Assembly (NCBI RefSeq): GCF_000745855.1
Contig: NZ_JQKD01000027.1
Coordinates: 24,829-88,828, forward strand
Source of the DNA: Xenophilus azovorans DSM 13620
Lineage (GTDB): Bacteria > Pseudomonadota > Gammaproteobacteria > Burkholderiales > Burkholderiaceae_C
Length of the DNA stretch: 64,000 nucleotides
Direction: 5' to 3'
Position 1 is the first letter of the stretch; the number at the start of each line of letters is the position of its first letter. Below are positions 39,423 through 49,468 of the stretch, piece by piece. The position numbers and the translations under genes are program-made. The notes under the pieces are model-generated. The model searched no databases. It was not told the origin of the DNA and saw only the letters and a program-made list of their open reading frames with translations.

Positions 39423-40150
39423 TCGCCGACCCCACGCCAGAGCAGCAGCCGCAGGACCTCCCCGCCGGCGACCCCGACCATCCCGCCCACCGCCGCATCA
39501 AGAGCTTCGTCCGGCGCGCCGGGCGCACCACCGAGGCCCAGGCCCGCGCCTATGCGGACTGGGGCCCGACCTACCTGCTGCCCTACCGCGAAGCGCCGCT
39601 CGACTTTGCCGCCGCCTTCGGCCGCCAGGCGCCCACCGTGCTGGAGATCGGCTTCGGCATGGGCGAGGCCACGGCCCACATCGCCGCCGTGCGGCCGCAG
39701 GACGACTTCCTGTGCTGCGAGGTGCACGAGCCGGGCGTCGGCGCCCTGCTCAAGCGCGCCGGCGAGCAGGGCCTGGGCAACATCCGCATCGTGGCGCACG
39801 ACGCGGTGGAGGTGCTGCAGCACATGGTGCCGCCCGCCTCGCTGGCCGGCGTGCACATCTTCTTTCCCGACCCCTGGCACAAGAAGCGGCACCACAAGCG
39901 CCGCCTGGTCCAGCCGCCCTTCGTGCGCCAGCTGGCCGAGCACCTGGCGACCGGCGGCTACATCCACTGCGCGACCGACTGGCAGCCCTATGCCGAGCAG
40001 ATGCTGGAGGTGCTCTCGGCCGAGCCGCTGCTGGCCAACACCGCGGCCGGCTTCGCGCCCAAGCCGGACTACCGCCCGCTCACCAAGTTCGAGAACCGCG
40101 GCCTGAGGCTCGGCCACGGCGTGTGGGACGTGGTGTTCCGCCGAGCCTGA
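39419..40150 (+). CDS. trmB: tRNA (guanine-N7-)-methyltransferase
   Basis: 243 residues from a GTG that overlaps the gluQ stop (GTGA). SAM-binding motif [12 protein letters not shown] and the TrmB signature [17 protein letters not shown] are present, with a C-terminal [15 protein letters not shown] segment. It makes m7G46 in tRNAs. Translational coupling to another tRNA-modification gene (gluQ) is a sensible functional pairing. Confidence 0.94.
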   Translation: MIADPTPEQQPQDLPAGDPDHPAHRRIKSFVRRAGRTTEAQARAYADWGPTYLLPYREAPLDFAAAFGRQAPTVLEIGFGMGEATAHIAAVRPQDDFLCCEVHEPGVGALLKRAGEQGLGNIRIVAHDAVEVLQHMVPPASLAGVHIFFPDPWHKKRHHKRRLVQPPFVRQLAEHLATGGYIHCATDWQPYAEQMLEVLSAEPLLANTAAGFAPKPDYRPLTKFENRGLRLGHGVWDVVFRRA

Positions 40151-40672
40151 TCAGTCCACCAGCTCGAAGCGCACGGGCACCTCCACGCGCGCAGGGATCG
40201 CCGCGCCGGACGCGCCCCGCGCGGGCTGGAAGCGCCAACGCGGCAGCACCTCGCGCACGGCCTTCGCGAAGGCCGGATGCGAAGCGGACACGATCTGCGC
40301 ATCACGCACCCGCCCGGAGCGGTCGACCGTGAAGCGCACCCGCACCGTGCCGCGGGTCTCCTGGTCCAGCAGTTCCTCCGGGTAGCGGGGATCGACCCGC
40401 GCCAGCAGCCTGGGCGGCACCTCCACCGGCTCGCTGTCCAGGGGCTCGGGCGCCGGCCGGGCACCGGGCCGGGGAGCCGGCGTGTGCATCACCGGCGGGC
40501 CCGGCGGCAGCGCCTCGACCGCAGGCACCGGCTCCGGGGCCGAGTCCTGCACGCGGGGCACCTGGCGGGTGCAGGCACCGGCGCACAGGGCCAGCAGCGC
40601 GACGGCCGCCCATCGGCCCGGCAGACCGCAATGCACGCGACCGCCTGTCAGTCTTTCGTTGGCATGAGGCAT
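40151..40672 (-). CDS. TonB C-terminal domain protein
   Basis: 173 residues with an N-terminal hydrophobic stretch (WAAVALLALCAGAC, a poor lipobox), a Pro-rich linker at about 40-90 and a TonB_C domain (ARVDPRYPEELLDQETRGTVRVRFTVDRSG ending RWRFQPA). It could energise an outer-membrane receptor, but no ExbB/ExbD is adjacent and the N-terminus lacks the TonB anchor motif, so a periplasmic orphan is equally possible. It converges directly on trmB with no gap. Confidence 0.8.
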   Translation of the reverse strand: MPHANERLTGGRVHCGLPGRWAAVALLALCAGACTRQVPRVQDSAPEPVPAVEALPPGPPVMHTPAPRPGARPAPEPLDSEPVEVPPRLLARVDPRYPEELLDQETRGTVRVRFTVDRSGRVRDAQIVSASHPAFAKAVREVLPRWRFQPARGASGAAIPARVEVPVRFELVD

Positions 40673-40716
40673 AAATGTTGCTAATCTGAAACCATTGTCA
40701 ATAAAGGTGAACAGCC

Positions 40717-41847
40717 ATGGACGACCGCAGACGTTGGCTGACCCGCTGCGCGAGCGCCGCAGCCGGGCTCGCCGTGCCTTTTCTCGCGCGCAGCGCCCCG
40801 GCCGGCACCGTGGTGCTGGGCCAGTCCGTCCCCCTCACCGGCAACGCCAGCGAGATCGGGCTGGCCTACGCCGGCGGCGCCAAGCTCTGCGTCGACGCGT
40901 ACAACGACAGTGCCGGCGATCTGCCGCGCATCGAGCTGCGCCAGCTCGATGATGCCTACAGCGCCGAGCGCGCCGCGGCCAATGCCCGCAAGCTGCTGGA
41001 CGAGGGCTGCGATGCGCTGTTCGGCTTCGCCGGCGCGGCCAGCACCCTGGCCGCCGCCCAGGTGGCCCAGCAGCGCGGCGCCATTTTCTTCGCGCCCTTC
41101 GCGGCGCCCGACGCGCTGCGCAGCGCGTCGTACCCGCAGGTGTACCTGGTGCGCCCCAGCATGGCGGACGAAGCCTTCAAGATGGTGCAGTACTGCGCCA
41201 CGCTCGGGCTCACCCGCATCGCCCTGGTGGGCGACGACGACGCGCTGGGACGGGCCGGGCTGGAGGCCGTCAACCGGGCGCTGGCCGACCTGAAGCTGCC
41301 CGCCCTGGCGGTCACCGCCTTCGTGCCGCCGAACGGCACGCAGGTCGACGCGGCGGTGGCCGCCGTCAAGGCGGTGCAGCCGCAGGCGATCATCCAGGCG
41401 GCGCTGTTCCGCAGCACTGCCGCCTTCATCCAGAAGATGCGCGGCGCCGGCTATGCGGGCGCCTTCCTCAACTTCTCCACGGTCGGCATCGACCCGCTGT
41501 ACTACGCGCTGGGACAGCAGATCGGCGGCGTGGTGGTCTCGCAGGTGGTGCCCTCGCCGCGCAGCCGGACGACGCCGATCGTGCGCGAGTACCTGGCGGC
41601 CATCGACGCGAGCGACCAGACGCCCGGCTACGAAGGGCTGGAAGGCTTCATCGCCGCCAAGACCCTGGCCGAGGCCGTGCGCCGCGCCGGCCGGGGCGCC
41701 AAGGCGGCGGCGCTGCAGCGCGTGCTGCCCGGCATGGCGCATTACGACGTGGGCGGCTTCCGGCTGAACCTGCGCTCCGGCGTGCGCGAGGCCGCGTCGG
41801 CCATCGAACTGGTGTCGATCTCGGCGGACGGGCGGCTGATCCGCTGA
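40717..41847 (+). CDS. ABC transporter substrate-binding protein, branched-chain amino-acid/urea type
   Basis: 376 residues. A Tat-like signal (MDDRRRWLTRCASAAAGLAVPFLA) precedes a Leu/Ile/Val-binding fold (VLGQSVPLTGNASEIG, VGDDDALGRAGLEAVN). AAAGGTGA gives a good ribosome site. No permease or ATPase genes accompany it, so it may feed the UrtBCDE-type transporter encoded 6 kb away or act as a ligand sensor. It precedes the HD-protein/aldolase pair. Confidence 0.88.
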   Translation: MDDRRRWLTRCASAAAGLAVPFLARSAPAGTVVLGQSVPLTGNASEIGLAYAGGAKLCVDAYNDSAGDLPRIELRQLDDAYSAERAAANARKLLDEGCDALFGFAGAASTLAAAQVAQQRGAIFFAPFAAPDALRSASYPQVYLVRPSMADEAFKMVQYCATLGLTRIALVGDDDALGRAGLEAVNRALADLKLPALAVTAFVPPNGTQVDAAVAAVKAVQPQAIIQAALFRSTAAFIQKMRGAGYAGAFLNFSTVGIDPLYYALGQQIGGVVVSQVVPSPRSRTTPIVREYLAAIDASDQTPGYEGLEGFIAAKTLAEAVRRAGRGAKAAALQRVLPGMAHYDVGGFRLNLRSGVREAASAIELVSISADGRLIR

Positions 41848-41957
41848 GGCGGGCGCCGGCCGCCGGGCCGGCATGTCAATTGGCGGACAGCCGCGGCGCC
41901 GCCAGAGGTCTAGAGTGGACGTTTCCCACGACCCCACAAGACCGGAGACACGCAGCG

Positions 41958-42545
41958 ATGAATGCAAGAGCGAATTTCGTGCGCATGCAGGACAGCACGC
42001 GCGAGGACTGGCAGGCCATCGGCGGCGAATTCATGCACTTCGCCCAGGGCCTGCCCGACCGGGTGATGGCGCACCTGAAGCTGCTCGAAGGCGACTACGG
42101 CGGCTTCCCGGTCGACCGCTGCACCCACTCGCTGCAGACCGCCACCCGCGCGCTGCGCGACGGACGCGACGAGGAGTACGTGGTCAGCGCCCTGCTGCAC
42201 GACATCGGCGACACGCTGGGCAGCTTCAACCACCCGGACATCGCGGCGGCCATCCTCCAGCCCTTCGTCGGCGAGGCCAACCACTGGATGGTCCAGCACC
42301 ACGGCATCTTCCAGGGGCACTACTTCTTCCACCACATCGGGCTGGACCGTGACCTGCGCGACCGCTTCAGGAACCACCCGCACTACGAGCGCACGGCCGA
42401 GTTCTGCGAGCTGTACGACAACCCGGCCTTCGACCCGAAGGGCGAGACCTTGCCGATCGGCGAGTTCGAGCCCATGCTTCGCCGGCTGATGCGCGAGCCG
42501 CGCCAGAGCGTCTACAAGGCCGCGCTCGCCCCCGAGACCGCCTGA
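41958..42545 (+). CDS. HD-domain protein related to PhnZ-type diiron oxygenases
   Basis: 195 residues. H57 and the H81-D82 pair sit at the same spacing as in PhnZ (His34, His58-Asp59, from memory), and further His cluster at 114-126 (QHHGIFQGHYFFHH). PhnZ is a mixed-valent diiron oxygenase that cleaves C-P bonds; its substrate-gating Tyr-X-X-Glu is Tyr47-Gly-Gly-Phe50 here, so the substrate should differ. No signal peptide. A class II aldolase gene follows after 16 bp with a matching GGAGACACCCC ribosome site, so they probably act together. A simple phosphohydrolase remains possible. Confidence 0.75.
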   Translation: MNARANFVRMQDSTREDWQAIGGEFMHFAQGLPDRVMAHLKLLEGDYGGFPVDRCTHSLQTATRALRDGRDEEYVVSALLHDIGDTLGSFNHPDIAAAILQPFVGEANHWMVQHHGIFQGHYFFHHIGLDRDLRDRFRNHPHYERTAEFCELYDNPAFDPKGETLPIGEFEPMLRRLMREPRQSVYKAALAPETA

Positions 42546-42561
42546 ACCCCGGAGACACCCC

Positions 42562-43335
42562 ATGAACGCCACCACCCCCGCCGAAAACCGCGCCGTGCGC
42601 CAGCTCGTCTCCGACGAGGAATGGCAGTTGCGCACCGACCTGGCCGCCTGCTACCGCCTGGTGGCGCTGTACGGCTGGAGCGACCTGGTCTTCACCCACA
42701 TCAGCGCCCGCATCCCGGGGCCGGAGCACCACTTCCTCATCAACCCCTACGGGATGATGTTCGACGAGATCACCGCCTCCAGCCTGGTCAAGGTGGACAT
42801 GGACTGCAACAAGCTGATCGACTCGCCCTGGCCGGTCAATCCGGCGGGCTTCGTCATCCACAGCTGCATCCACGCCGCCCGCGAGGACGTGCAGTGCGTG
42901 CTGCACACCCACAGCCGCGCCGGCGTGGCGGTGAGCGCGCAGAAGTGCGGCGTGCTGCCCATCAGCCAGCAGAGCACCTTCGTGCTGTCCTCGCTGGCCT
43001 ACCACGACTACGAGGGCGTGGCCGTGCGCGACGACGAGAAGCCGCGCCTGCAGCAGGACCTGGGCCACAACAATTTCCTGATGCTGCGCAACCACGGCCT
43101 GCTGACGGTGGGCAGGACGGTGGCCGACGCCTTCCTCAACATGTACACCTTCGAGAACACCTGCCGCATCCAGATCGACGCGCAGGCCGGCGGCGAGCTG
43201 GTGACGGTGAACCCGCGCATCCTCGACGGCCTGTCGCAGGTGATGAAGACCGTCACCACCGGCCTGGGCGCCAACATCGCCTGGCCGGCGCTGCTGCGCA
43301 GGCTCGATCGCGAGAGCCCCGGCTACCGCGACTGA
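42562..43335 (+). CDS. Class II aldolase/adducin family protein
   Basis: 257 residues of the zinc-dependent fuculose-aldolase/adducin fold. Zinc ligands seen as H115 and H117 (LHTHSRAG) and H178 (RNHGLL). The acidic catalytic segment is [12 protein letters not shown]. Substrate unknown; family members cleave or decarboxylate sugar phosphates. Coupled to the PhnZ-like gene upstream. Its 3' end overlaps the convergent amiE by 13 bp. Confidence 0.88.
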   Translation: MNATTPAENRAVRQLVSDEEWQLRTDLAACYRLVALYGWSDLVFTHISARIPGPEHHFLINPYGMMFDEITASSLVKVDMDCNKLIDSPWPVNPAGFVIHSCIHAAREDVQCVLHTHSRAGVAVSAQKCGVLPISQQSTFVLSSLAYHDYEGVAVRDDEKPRLQQDLGHNNFLMLRNHGLLTVGRTVADAFLNMYTFENTCRIQIDAQAGGELVTVNPRILDGLSQVMKTVTTGLGANIAWPALLRRLDRESPGYRD

Positions 43336-44375
43336 GCCGCGACCGGAGCGCCCTCCTCGTTCGGAAGGCCGTCGATGGGCGCTTCGGCGGTGCCGATGGT
43401 CCTGCGGGTGATGGCTTCCACCTGCTCGCGCATGCCCTGCGGATCGGCGATCCACTTTCCGTAGAACTCGTAGGGGCAGTCGGCCACGCCCTGGTCGCCG
43501 TCGCCGGAGCGGATGACGCCGGTGTAGCCGCGGTGCAGCAGCTTGAACAGGTGGTTCTCGCTCTGGCCGTTCTTGCGGAAGTCGCGGATCAGGCTCTTGG
43601 ACAGGGCCGCGTACTGCACGCCCATCTCTTCCTCGCCGCACTCGCCCAGCGTGCGCCCGTCGAAGCCGATGAGGGCCGAGTGGCCGAAGTACGAATACAC
43701 GCCGTCGAAGCCCGCGGCGTTGGCCACCGCCACGTACACGTTGTTGGCGAAGGCCATCGCCTTGCTGATGAGGATCTGCTGCTCCTTGGCGGGGTACATG
43801 TAGCCCTGGCAGCGCACGATCAGCTCGGCGCCCTTCATCGCGCAGTCGCGCCAGATCTCCGGGTAGTTGCCGTCGTCGCAGATGATCAGGCTGATCTTCA
43901 GGCCCTTCGGGCCTTCGCTCACGTAGGTGCGGTCGCCCGGATACCAGCCCTCGATCGGCACCCAGGGCATGATCTTGCGGTACTTCTGGACGATCTCGCC
44001 CTGGTCGTTCATCAGGATCAGCGTGTTGTAGGGCGCCTTGTCCGGGTGCTGCTCGTGCCGCTCGCCGGTGAGCGAGAACACGCCCCACACCTTCGCCTTG
44101 CGGCAGGCGGCGGCGAAGATCTCGGTCTCGAAGCCGGGCACGCTGGCGGCGTTCTCGAGCATCTCGGCGCCGTCGTACATGATCCCGTGCGTGCTGTACT
44201 CGGGGAAGATCACCAGGTCCAGCCCCGGCAGGCCGGCCTTCAGGCCCTCGACCATCGAGGCGATCTGCTCCGCGTTGGCCATCACCTCCGCCCGCGTGTG
44301 CAGGCGGGGCATCCTGTAGTTGACGACCGCGACGCCGACGGTGTCCTTGCTGCTGGAAATGTCGCCGTGGATCAT
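43323..44375 (-). CDS. amiE: Aliphatic amidase
   Basis: 350 residues starting [20 protein letters not shown]. The nitrilase-superfamily triad falls at Glu59, Lys134 and Cys166, exactly the numbering of Pseudomonas AmiE ([23 protein letters not shown]). It hydrolyses short aliphatic amides such as acetamide or propionamide to acid and ammonia in the cytoplasm. Its upstream region carries the TACGT-N6-ACGTA palindrome shared with urtA, which suggests joint control with amide/urea uptake. Confidence 0.96.
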   Translation of the reverse strand: MIHGDISSSKDTVGVAVVNYRMPRLHTRAEVMANAEQIASMVEGLKAGLPGLDLVIFPEYSTHGIMYDGAEMLENAASVPGFETEIFAAACRKAKVWGVFSLTGERHEQHPDKAPYNTLILMNDQGEIVQKYRKIMPWVPIEGWYPGDRTYVSEGPKGLKISLIICDDGNYPEIWRDCAMKGAELIVRCQGYMYPAKEQQILISKAMAFANNVYVAVANAAGFDGVYSYFGHSALIGFDGRTLGECGEEEMGVQYAALSKSLIRDFRKNGQSENHLFKLLHRGYTGVIRSGDGDQGVADCPYEFYGKWIADPQGMREQVEAITRRTIGTAEAPIDGLPNEEGAPVAAQSR

Positions 44376-44441
44376 GGCAGGTTGACCTCGTGTGAATCGG
44401 TGATGGCACGCATTGTGGAAAGCGCCGTGCCCCTGCGCGAA

Positions 44442-44457
44442 TACGTTGATTGACGTA
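44442..44457. promoter_or_regulatory. Operator-like palindrome TACGT-N6-ACGTA upstream of amiE
   Basis: TACGTTGATTGACGTA, with flanks CGAA on the left and GC on the right on the plus strand. Its centre is about 75 bp upstream of the amiE ATG. An identical arm pair with identical CGAA/GC flanks recurs at 51830-51845 upstream of urtA, in the same orientation relative to the gene. Probable binding site of the LuxR-type response regulator encoded at 55521. Confidence 0.72.
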
Positions 44458-44502
44458 GCCGCGGGCGGGGCCAGAATGCGCGGAAATCCACGGAGACACC
44501 CC

Positions 44503-44985
44503 ATGACGCGCATGCCCAGGCTGGCCGCTGCCGCGGCCATCGCGCTCGGGGCCGGCCTGGCGACGGCGCCCTCGGGCGCGCGTTCGCCGCTGGACGGCCA
44601 TCCGTCGCAGACGCGCTACCTCTCCAACGACGCGCCCTTCGTGGTCTTCGGCGTCACGCCGACCCACGTGGACGGCAGCGCGCGGCAGGTGCTGCTGAGC
44701 TTCGTCGCCACCGACCGCGTGGAGCAGGTGAACGTCTTTCCCTTCGTGCGCGCGGCGCCTGACGCACCCGCACAGATGGCCGCGCAGGTGCCTTGCGGTC
44801 CTCGCGACCCCGGCTCCTGGGACTGCCTCGTGCCCGTGGCCGGCCTGCTGGCCCGGCTGGAGGGCGCCGCCGGCCAGCTCGGCCTGCGCATCGAAGCGCA
44901 CGGCGACCTGACCCAGCGCGGCCGGCACAGCACGGTGATCGTCACCCTGCCGGTGCGGCGCGCGCCGGCGGGCTTCAATGGCTGA
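44503..44985 (+). CDS. Exported hypothetical protein
   Basis: 160 residues, signal peptide [20 protein letters not shown]..., preceded by GGAGACACC. The mature part contains [20 protein letters not shown] and two Cys (PCGPRD, WDCLV) that may form a disulphide. No family recognised. It diverges from amiE across the TACGT palindrome and overlaps the convergent fmdB gene by 11 bp, so it may share amide-responsive control. Confidence 0.65.
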   Translation: MTRMPRLAAAAAIALGAGLATAPSGARSPLDGHPSQTRYLSNDAPFVVFGVTPTHVDGSARQVLLSFVATDRVEQVNVFPFVRAAPDAPAQMAAQVPCGPRDPGSWDCLVPVAGLLARLEGAAGQLGLRIEAHGDLTQRGRHSTVIVTLPVRRAPAGFNG

Positions 44986-45316
44986 TCATCCAGGGCCGCT
45001 TCGACGGGAAGGCCTTGGCGCCGTTGGACGCGGTGATGGTCACCTTCGATCGGCCGCCGGCGCAGCAGCCGCAGCCGGCCGGGTGCCGCAGCCGCTGGTA
45101 GTCGCGCGAGCTTTTCGGCTCGTGGCGGGCGCGCTCGTTCACGTCCATCGCCCGCCGCGTGCCGCCGTCCAGCAGCGCCAGGCACGGCGCGGCGGCGAAC
45201 ACGCGCGGCGAGGCCCCGCCGCACGCCGGGCAGGCAGCCGGGTCGTTGCGTTCGTTCAGGCTGCGGAAGGCGTCGAAGCCGCCGCAGTCGCGGCATTCGT
45301 AATCGTAGGTGGGCAT
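44975..45316 (-). CDS. fmdB: FmdB-type zinc-ribbon regulatory protein
   Basis: 113 residues. The N-terminal zinc ribbon reads PTYDYECRDCGGFD and DPAACPACGG, the CxxC pair typical of FmdB. The C-terminal part has an extra Cys group (AGCGCC). FmdB accompanies formamidase in Methylophilus and is proposed to be regulatory; biochemistry is unclear. It lies immediately after fmdA (1 bp gap). Confidence 0.9.
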   Translation of the reverse strand: MPTYDYECRDCGGFDAFRSLNERNDPAACPACGGASPRVFAAAPCLALLDGGTRRAMDVNERARHEPKSSRDYQRLRHPAGCGCCAGGRSKVTITASNGAKAFPSKRPWMISH

Positions 45317-45317
45317 C

Positions 45318-46547
45318 TCAAAGATCCGGCGACAGCGGCATGTCGATGCTGCCGTCGAGAAACTTCGTCGGACCGGCCGCTGTCGGGTTGATGTCGAAGT
45401 CGAAGATCTGCGTGGGCAGCCACAGCGTCGCGCAGGCGTTGGGGATGTCCACCACGCCGCTGATGTGCCCCTGCACCGGCGCGGTGCCGAGGATCGAATA
45501 CGCCTGCGCGCCCGAGTAGCCGAACTTCTTCAGGTACTCGATCGCGTTCAGGCAGGCCTGGCGGTAGGCGATGTGCACATCCAGGTAGTACTGCTTGCCC
45601 TGCTCGTCGACGCTGATGCCCTCGAAGATCAGGTAGTCGTTGTAGGTGGGCGTGATCGGGCTGGGCTTGAAGATGGGGTTCCTGATGCCGTACTTGGCCA
45701 TGCCGCCCTTGATCAGGCTCACCCGCATGTGCACCCAGCCGGCCATCTCGATGGCGCCGCAGAAGGTGATCTCGCCGTCGCCCTGGCTGAAGTGCAGGTC
45801 GCCTACCGACAGGCCCGCACCGTCCACGTAGACGGGGAAGAAGATCTTCGAGCCGCGCGAGAGGTCCTTGATGTCGCAGTTGCCGCCGTGCTCGCGCGGC
45901 GGCACGGTGCGGGCGCCCTCGGCGGCCACCCTGGCCTTGGCCTCGCCCTGCAGCTTGCCCAGGTGCGCCGTGGCGGCGAAGGGCGGGTTCGCCAGGCCGG
46001 GCACGCGGTCCGGGTCGGTGGCGATGAAGTCCACCTCGCGCTTGTTCCACATGTCGAGCATCGGCTTGTCGGGCAGGCAGCCGATCAGGCCCGGATGGAT
46101 CAGCCCCGCGAAGTTCACGCCCGGCACGTGGCGCGAGCTGGTGAACATGCCGTGGAAGTCCCAGATCGACTTCTGCGCCTGCGGGAAGTGGTCCGTCAAG
46201 AAGCCGCCGCCGTTGTTCTTGCTGAAGAAGCCGTTGAAGCCCCAGAGCGAGTCCTGCTTGGCGCCGATGTCCAGCAGGTCCACGACCAGCAGGTCGCCGG
46301 GCTCGGCGCCCTTCACGCCCACCGGACCGCTCAGGTAGTGCACCGTCGTCAGGTCGATGTCGCGCACGTCGTCGGCGCTGTCGTCGTTCTTGATGAAGCC
46401 GCCCGTCCAGTCGTAGGTCTCCAGCACGAAGTCGTCTCCCGGGTTGACCCAGCAGGCCATCGGGATGTCCGGGTGCCAGCGGTTGTGCACCATCTCGTTG
46501 GACGGCGCGGGCTGCGACAAGTCGACCTGGATGAGGGTTTCGGGCAT
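45318..46547 (-). CDS. fmdA: Formamidase
   Basis: 409 residues of the acetamidase/formamidase (FmdA_AmdA) family. Start MPETLIQVDLSQPAPSNE; family segments GDDFVLETYDWTGGFIKNDDS, PREHGGNCDIKDLSRGSKIFFPVYVDGAGLSVGDLHFSQGDGE are all visible in pieces and the length is normal. It hydrolyses formamide to formate and ammonia. It follows the urtABCDE series on the same strand after a 230-bp repeat-bearing gap and is coupled to fmdB. Confidence 0.95.
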   Translation of the reverse strand: MPETLIQVDLSQPAPSNEMVHNRWHPDIPMACWVNPGDDFVLETYDWTGGFIKNDDSADDVRDIDLTTVHYLSGPVGVKGAEPGDLLVVDLLDIGAKQDSLWGFNGFFSKNNGGGFLTDHFPQAQKSIWDFHGMFTSSRHVPGVNFAGLIHPGLIGCLPDKPMLDMWNKREVDFIATDPDRVPGLANPPFAATAHLGKLQGEAKARVAAEGARTVPPREHGGNCDIKDLSRGSKIFFPVYVDGAGLSVGDLHFSQGDGEITFCGAIEMAGWVHMRVSLIKGGMAKYGIRNPIFKPSPITPTYNDYLIFEGISVDEQGKQYYLDVHIAYRQACLNAIEYLKKFGYSGAQAYSILGTAPVQGHISGVVDIPNACATLWLPTQIFDFDINPTAAGPTKFLDGSIDMPLSPDL

Positions 46548-46604
46548 TTGGAAGGCTCCTGGTTGAAGTGCGGACGAAGGAAGAAGATCAGCGGCTCATG
46601 ACAC

Positions 46605-46777
46605 TGCGCACCGCCCACGCCAAAGAAAGCAACGCCCTGCATGCAGCGGGCCTGGCGGCCGCGGAGCAGGCCATGCGGGAACACGCACGGAACCGGCTCT
46701 GCCGGGCCGTGGCGTGTGCCCCCTTGAGGGGGTTGGCGAAGCGGAACGAAGTCCGCGGAGACTGGGGGTGTGTCATT
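46605..46777 (-). repeat. Dispersed Comamonadaceae-type repeat, minus-strand copy
   Basis: Read on the minus strand it contains CCCGGCAGAGCCGGTTCCG and then CATGGCCTGCTCCGCGGCC, which closely match the plus-strand sequence at 55400-55460. It fills the gap between urtE and fmdA. No gene is seen in 46548-46777. Confidence 0.75.
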
Positions 46778-47479
46778 TCACACCGAGAGGTACGCCTTGA
46801 TGTGCGCCTCGTCGGTCTTGTCGCGCGCGGTCTCGTGCACCAGCCGCCCGCCCTCGATGACGAAGAGGCGGTCGGCCACGTCCATCGCGAAACTCAGCAC
46901 CTGCTCCGAGACGACGATGGTGATGCCCTTCATCTTCCGGATCTCGTTCAGGGCGCGGGCGATGTCCTTGATGATGGACGGCTGGATGCCTTCGGTCGGC
47001 TCGTCCAGCAGCAGCACCTTGGGCTCGGTGACCAGCGCGCGGGCGATGGCGAGCTGCTGCTGCTGCCCGCCCGAGAGGTTGCCGCCCTTGCGCCGCTTCA
47101 TGTCGAACAGCACCGGGAAGAGCGCGTAGATCTCGTCGGGGATGCGGCGCGTGGGGCTGTTCTCCAGGCCGGTCCGGATGTTCTCCTCGACGGTCAGCGT
47201 GGGAAAGATCATCCGCCCCTGCGGCACGTAGGCGATGCCCTTGGCCACGCGGCGGAAGCTCTCGTCGCGCGTCACGTCCTGCCCCGCCACCTCGATGCGG
47301 CCGCTCTTGACGGGAAGGATGCCCATCAGCGCCTTGAACAGCGTGGTCTTGCCCATGCCGTTGCGGCCCATGATGGCCACCGTCTCGTTGGCCAGGCCCT
47401 CGAAGGAGATGCCGTGCAGCGCCTCGCTCTGGCCGTAGGCGACGTGCAGGTCCTCGACGTTCAGCATCACGTTGCTCAT
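46778..47479 (-). CDS. urtE: Urea/amide ABC transporter ATP-binding protein UrtE
   Basis: 233 residues: Walker A GRNGMGKTT, signature LSGGQQQQLAIARAL, Walker B VLLLDEPTEGIQPSI, and the PTEGIQPSIIKDI segment characteristic of UrtE. Second ATPase of a branched-chain/urea-type importer. One base separates it from the urtD stop. Confidence 0.93.
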   Translation of the reverse strand: MSNVMLNVEDLHVAYGQSEALHGISFEGLANETVAIMGRNGMGKTTLFKALMGILPVKSGRIEVAGQDVTRDESFRRVAKGIAYVPQGRMIFPTLTVEENIRTGLENSPTRRIPDEIYALFPVLFDMKRRKGGNLSGGQQQQLAIARALVTEPKVLLLDEPTEGIQPSIIKDIARALNEIRKMKGITIVVSEQVLSFAMDVADRLFVIEGGRLVHETARDKTDEAHIKAYLSV

Positions 47480-47480
47480 C

Positions 47481-48224
<744 letters not shown>

Positions 48225-48237
48225 GGTGCTCGGCTCC

Positions 48238-49443
48238 TCAGGCGCCCTGGCCGCTCATGCCCTCGGGCAGGTCGCCGCCGGCCTTGCCGCCGCCGCGCGG
48301 CGGCAGCACCTCCGGGTAGGCCGCGTGCGCGGCGGCCAGGCGCTCGGCATCGGCCAGGCGCTCGATGCGGCGGCGCTGCCACCAGGGCTTGATCTTCTCG
48401 TCCCACAGGCCGGCCAGCCCCATCGGGAAGGCCATGGTCACGCCGATGAACAGGGCCGCCATGAGGAACAGCCACAGGTCGGGGAAGCTCTCGGAGAACA
48501 GCGTCTTGCCGGCGTTGACCAGCAGCGTGCCGTAGACCGCGCCGACCAGGCTCATGCGCCCGCCCACGGCGGCGAAGATCACCATCTCGATCGAGGGCAC
48601 GATGCCCACGAAGCTGGGCGACATGAAGCCCACCTGCAGCGTGAACAGCGCCCCGCCGATGCCCGACAGCGCGGCGGCCAGGCAGAAGGTGAAGACCTTG
48701 AAGTTGGACACGTCGTAGCCCGAGAAGCGCACCCGGTCCTCCTTGTCGCGCATGGCCAGCAGCAGCGTGCCCAGCTTGCTGGTCTGGATCCAGCGGCACA
48801 GCACGATCGAGCCGATCAGCAGCGCCACGCAGACGAAGTAGAGGATGTACTTGGCGCTGTCGGTGCGGGTGTCCCAGCCCAAGAGCGTCTTCAGATCGGT
48901 CATGCCGTTGACGCCGCCGGTGTAGCCCTGCTGGCCGATGATGAGCACGGTGAGGATCAGCGCCACCGCCTGCGTGATGATGGCGAAGTACACCCCGCCC
49001 ACGCGCCGCTTGAACATCGCGAAGCTGATCAGCCAGGCCAGCGCCATCGGCACCAGCACCACGGCCAGCAGCGCCAGCGGCAGGCTCTTGAAGGGCAGCC
49101 AGATGAGCGGCAGCTCGGTGATCTGGTTCCAGTCCATGAAGTCCGGGATGCCGGGCGTGGACTGGATCCTGGTGCTCTCGGGGTCCGAGGCCTCCAGCTT
49201 GAGGAACATCGCCATCGCATAGCCGCCCAGCCCGAAGAACACGCCCTGCCCCAGGCTCAGCACGCCGCCGTAGCCCCACACCATCACCAGCCCGACGGCG
49301 ACGAAGGCATAGCACAGGTATTTGCCCACCAGGTTGAGGCGGAAGATGTCCAGCGTGAGCGGCAGCACCACCGCCAGCAGCAGGGTGAGCAGCAGCAGGC
49401 TGCCGAGTTGGTAGCGCTTGATCAGGGCCTTGAGGGATTGCAT
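48238..49443 (-). CDS. urtC: Urea/amide ABC transporter permease UrtC
   Basis: 401 residues, LivM-like permease with about ten helices and a UrtC-type insertion after helix 4 (DPESTRIQSTPGIPDFMDWNQ). The C-terminal tail is Gly/Pro-rich. Forms the translocation pore with UrtB. Confidence 0.92.
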   Translation of the reverse strand: MQSLKALIKRYQLGSLLLLTLLLAVVLPLTLDIFRLNLVGKYLCYAFVAVGLVMVWGYGGVLSLGQGVFFGLGGYAMAMFLKLEASDPESTRIQSTPGIPDFMDWNQITELPLIWLPFKSLPLALLAVVLVPMALAWLISFAMFKRRVGGVYFAIITQAVALILTVLIIGQQGYTGGVNGMTDLKTLLGWDTRTDSAKYILYFVCVALLIGSIVLCRWIQTSKLGTLLLAMRDKEDRVRFSGYDVSNFKVFTFCLAAALSGIGGALFTLQVGFMSPSFVGIVPSIEMVIFAAVGGRMSLVGAVYGTLLVNAGKTLFSESFPDLWLFLMAALFIGVTMAFPMGLAGLWDEKIKPWWQRRRIERLADAERLAAAHAAYPEVLPPRGGGKAGGDLPEGMSGQGA

Positions 49444-49468
49444 GGCGTCGGTTCGGGGGAAGGAGGAA

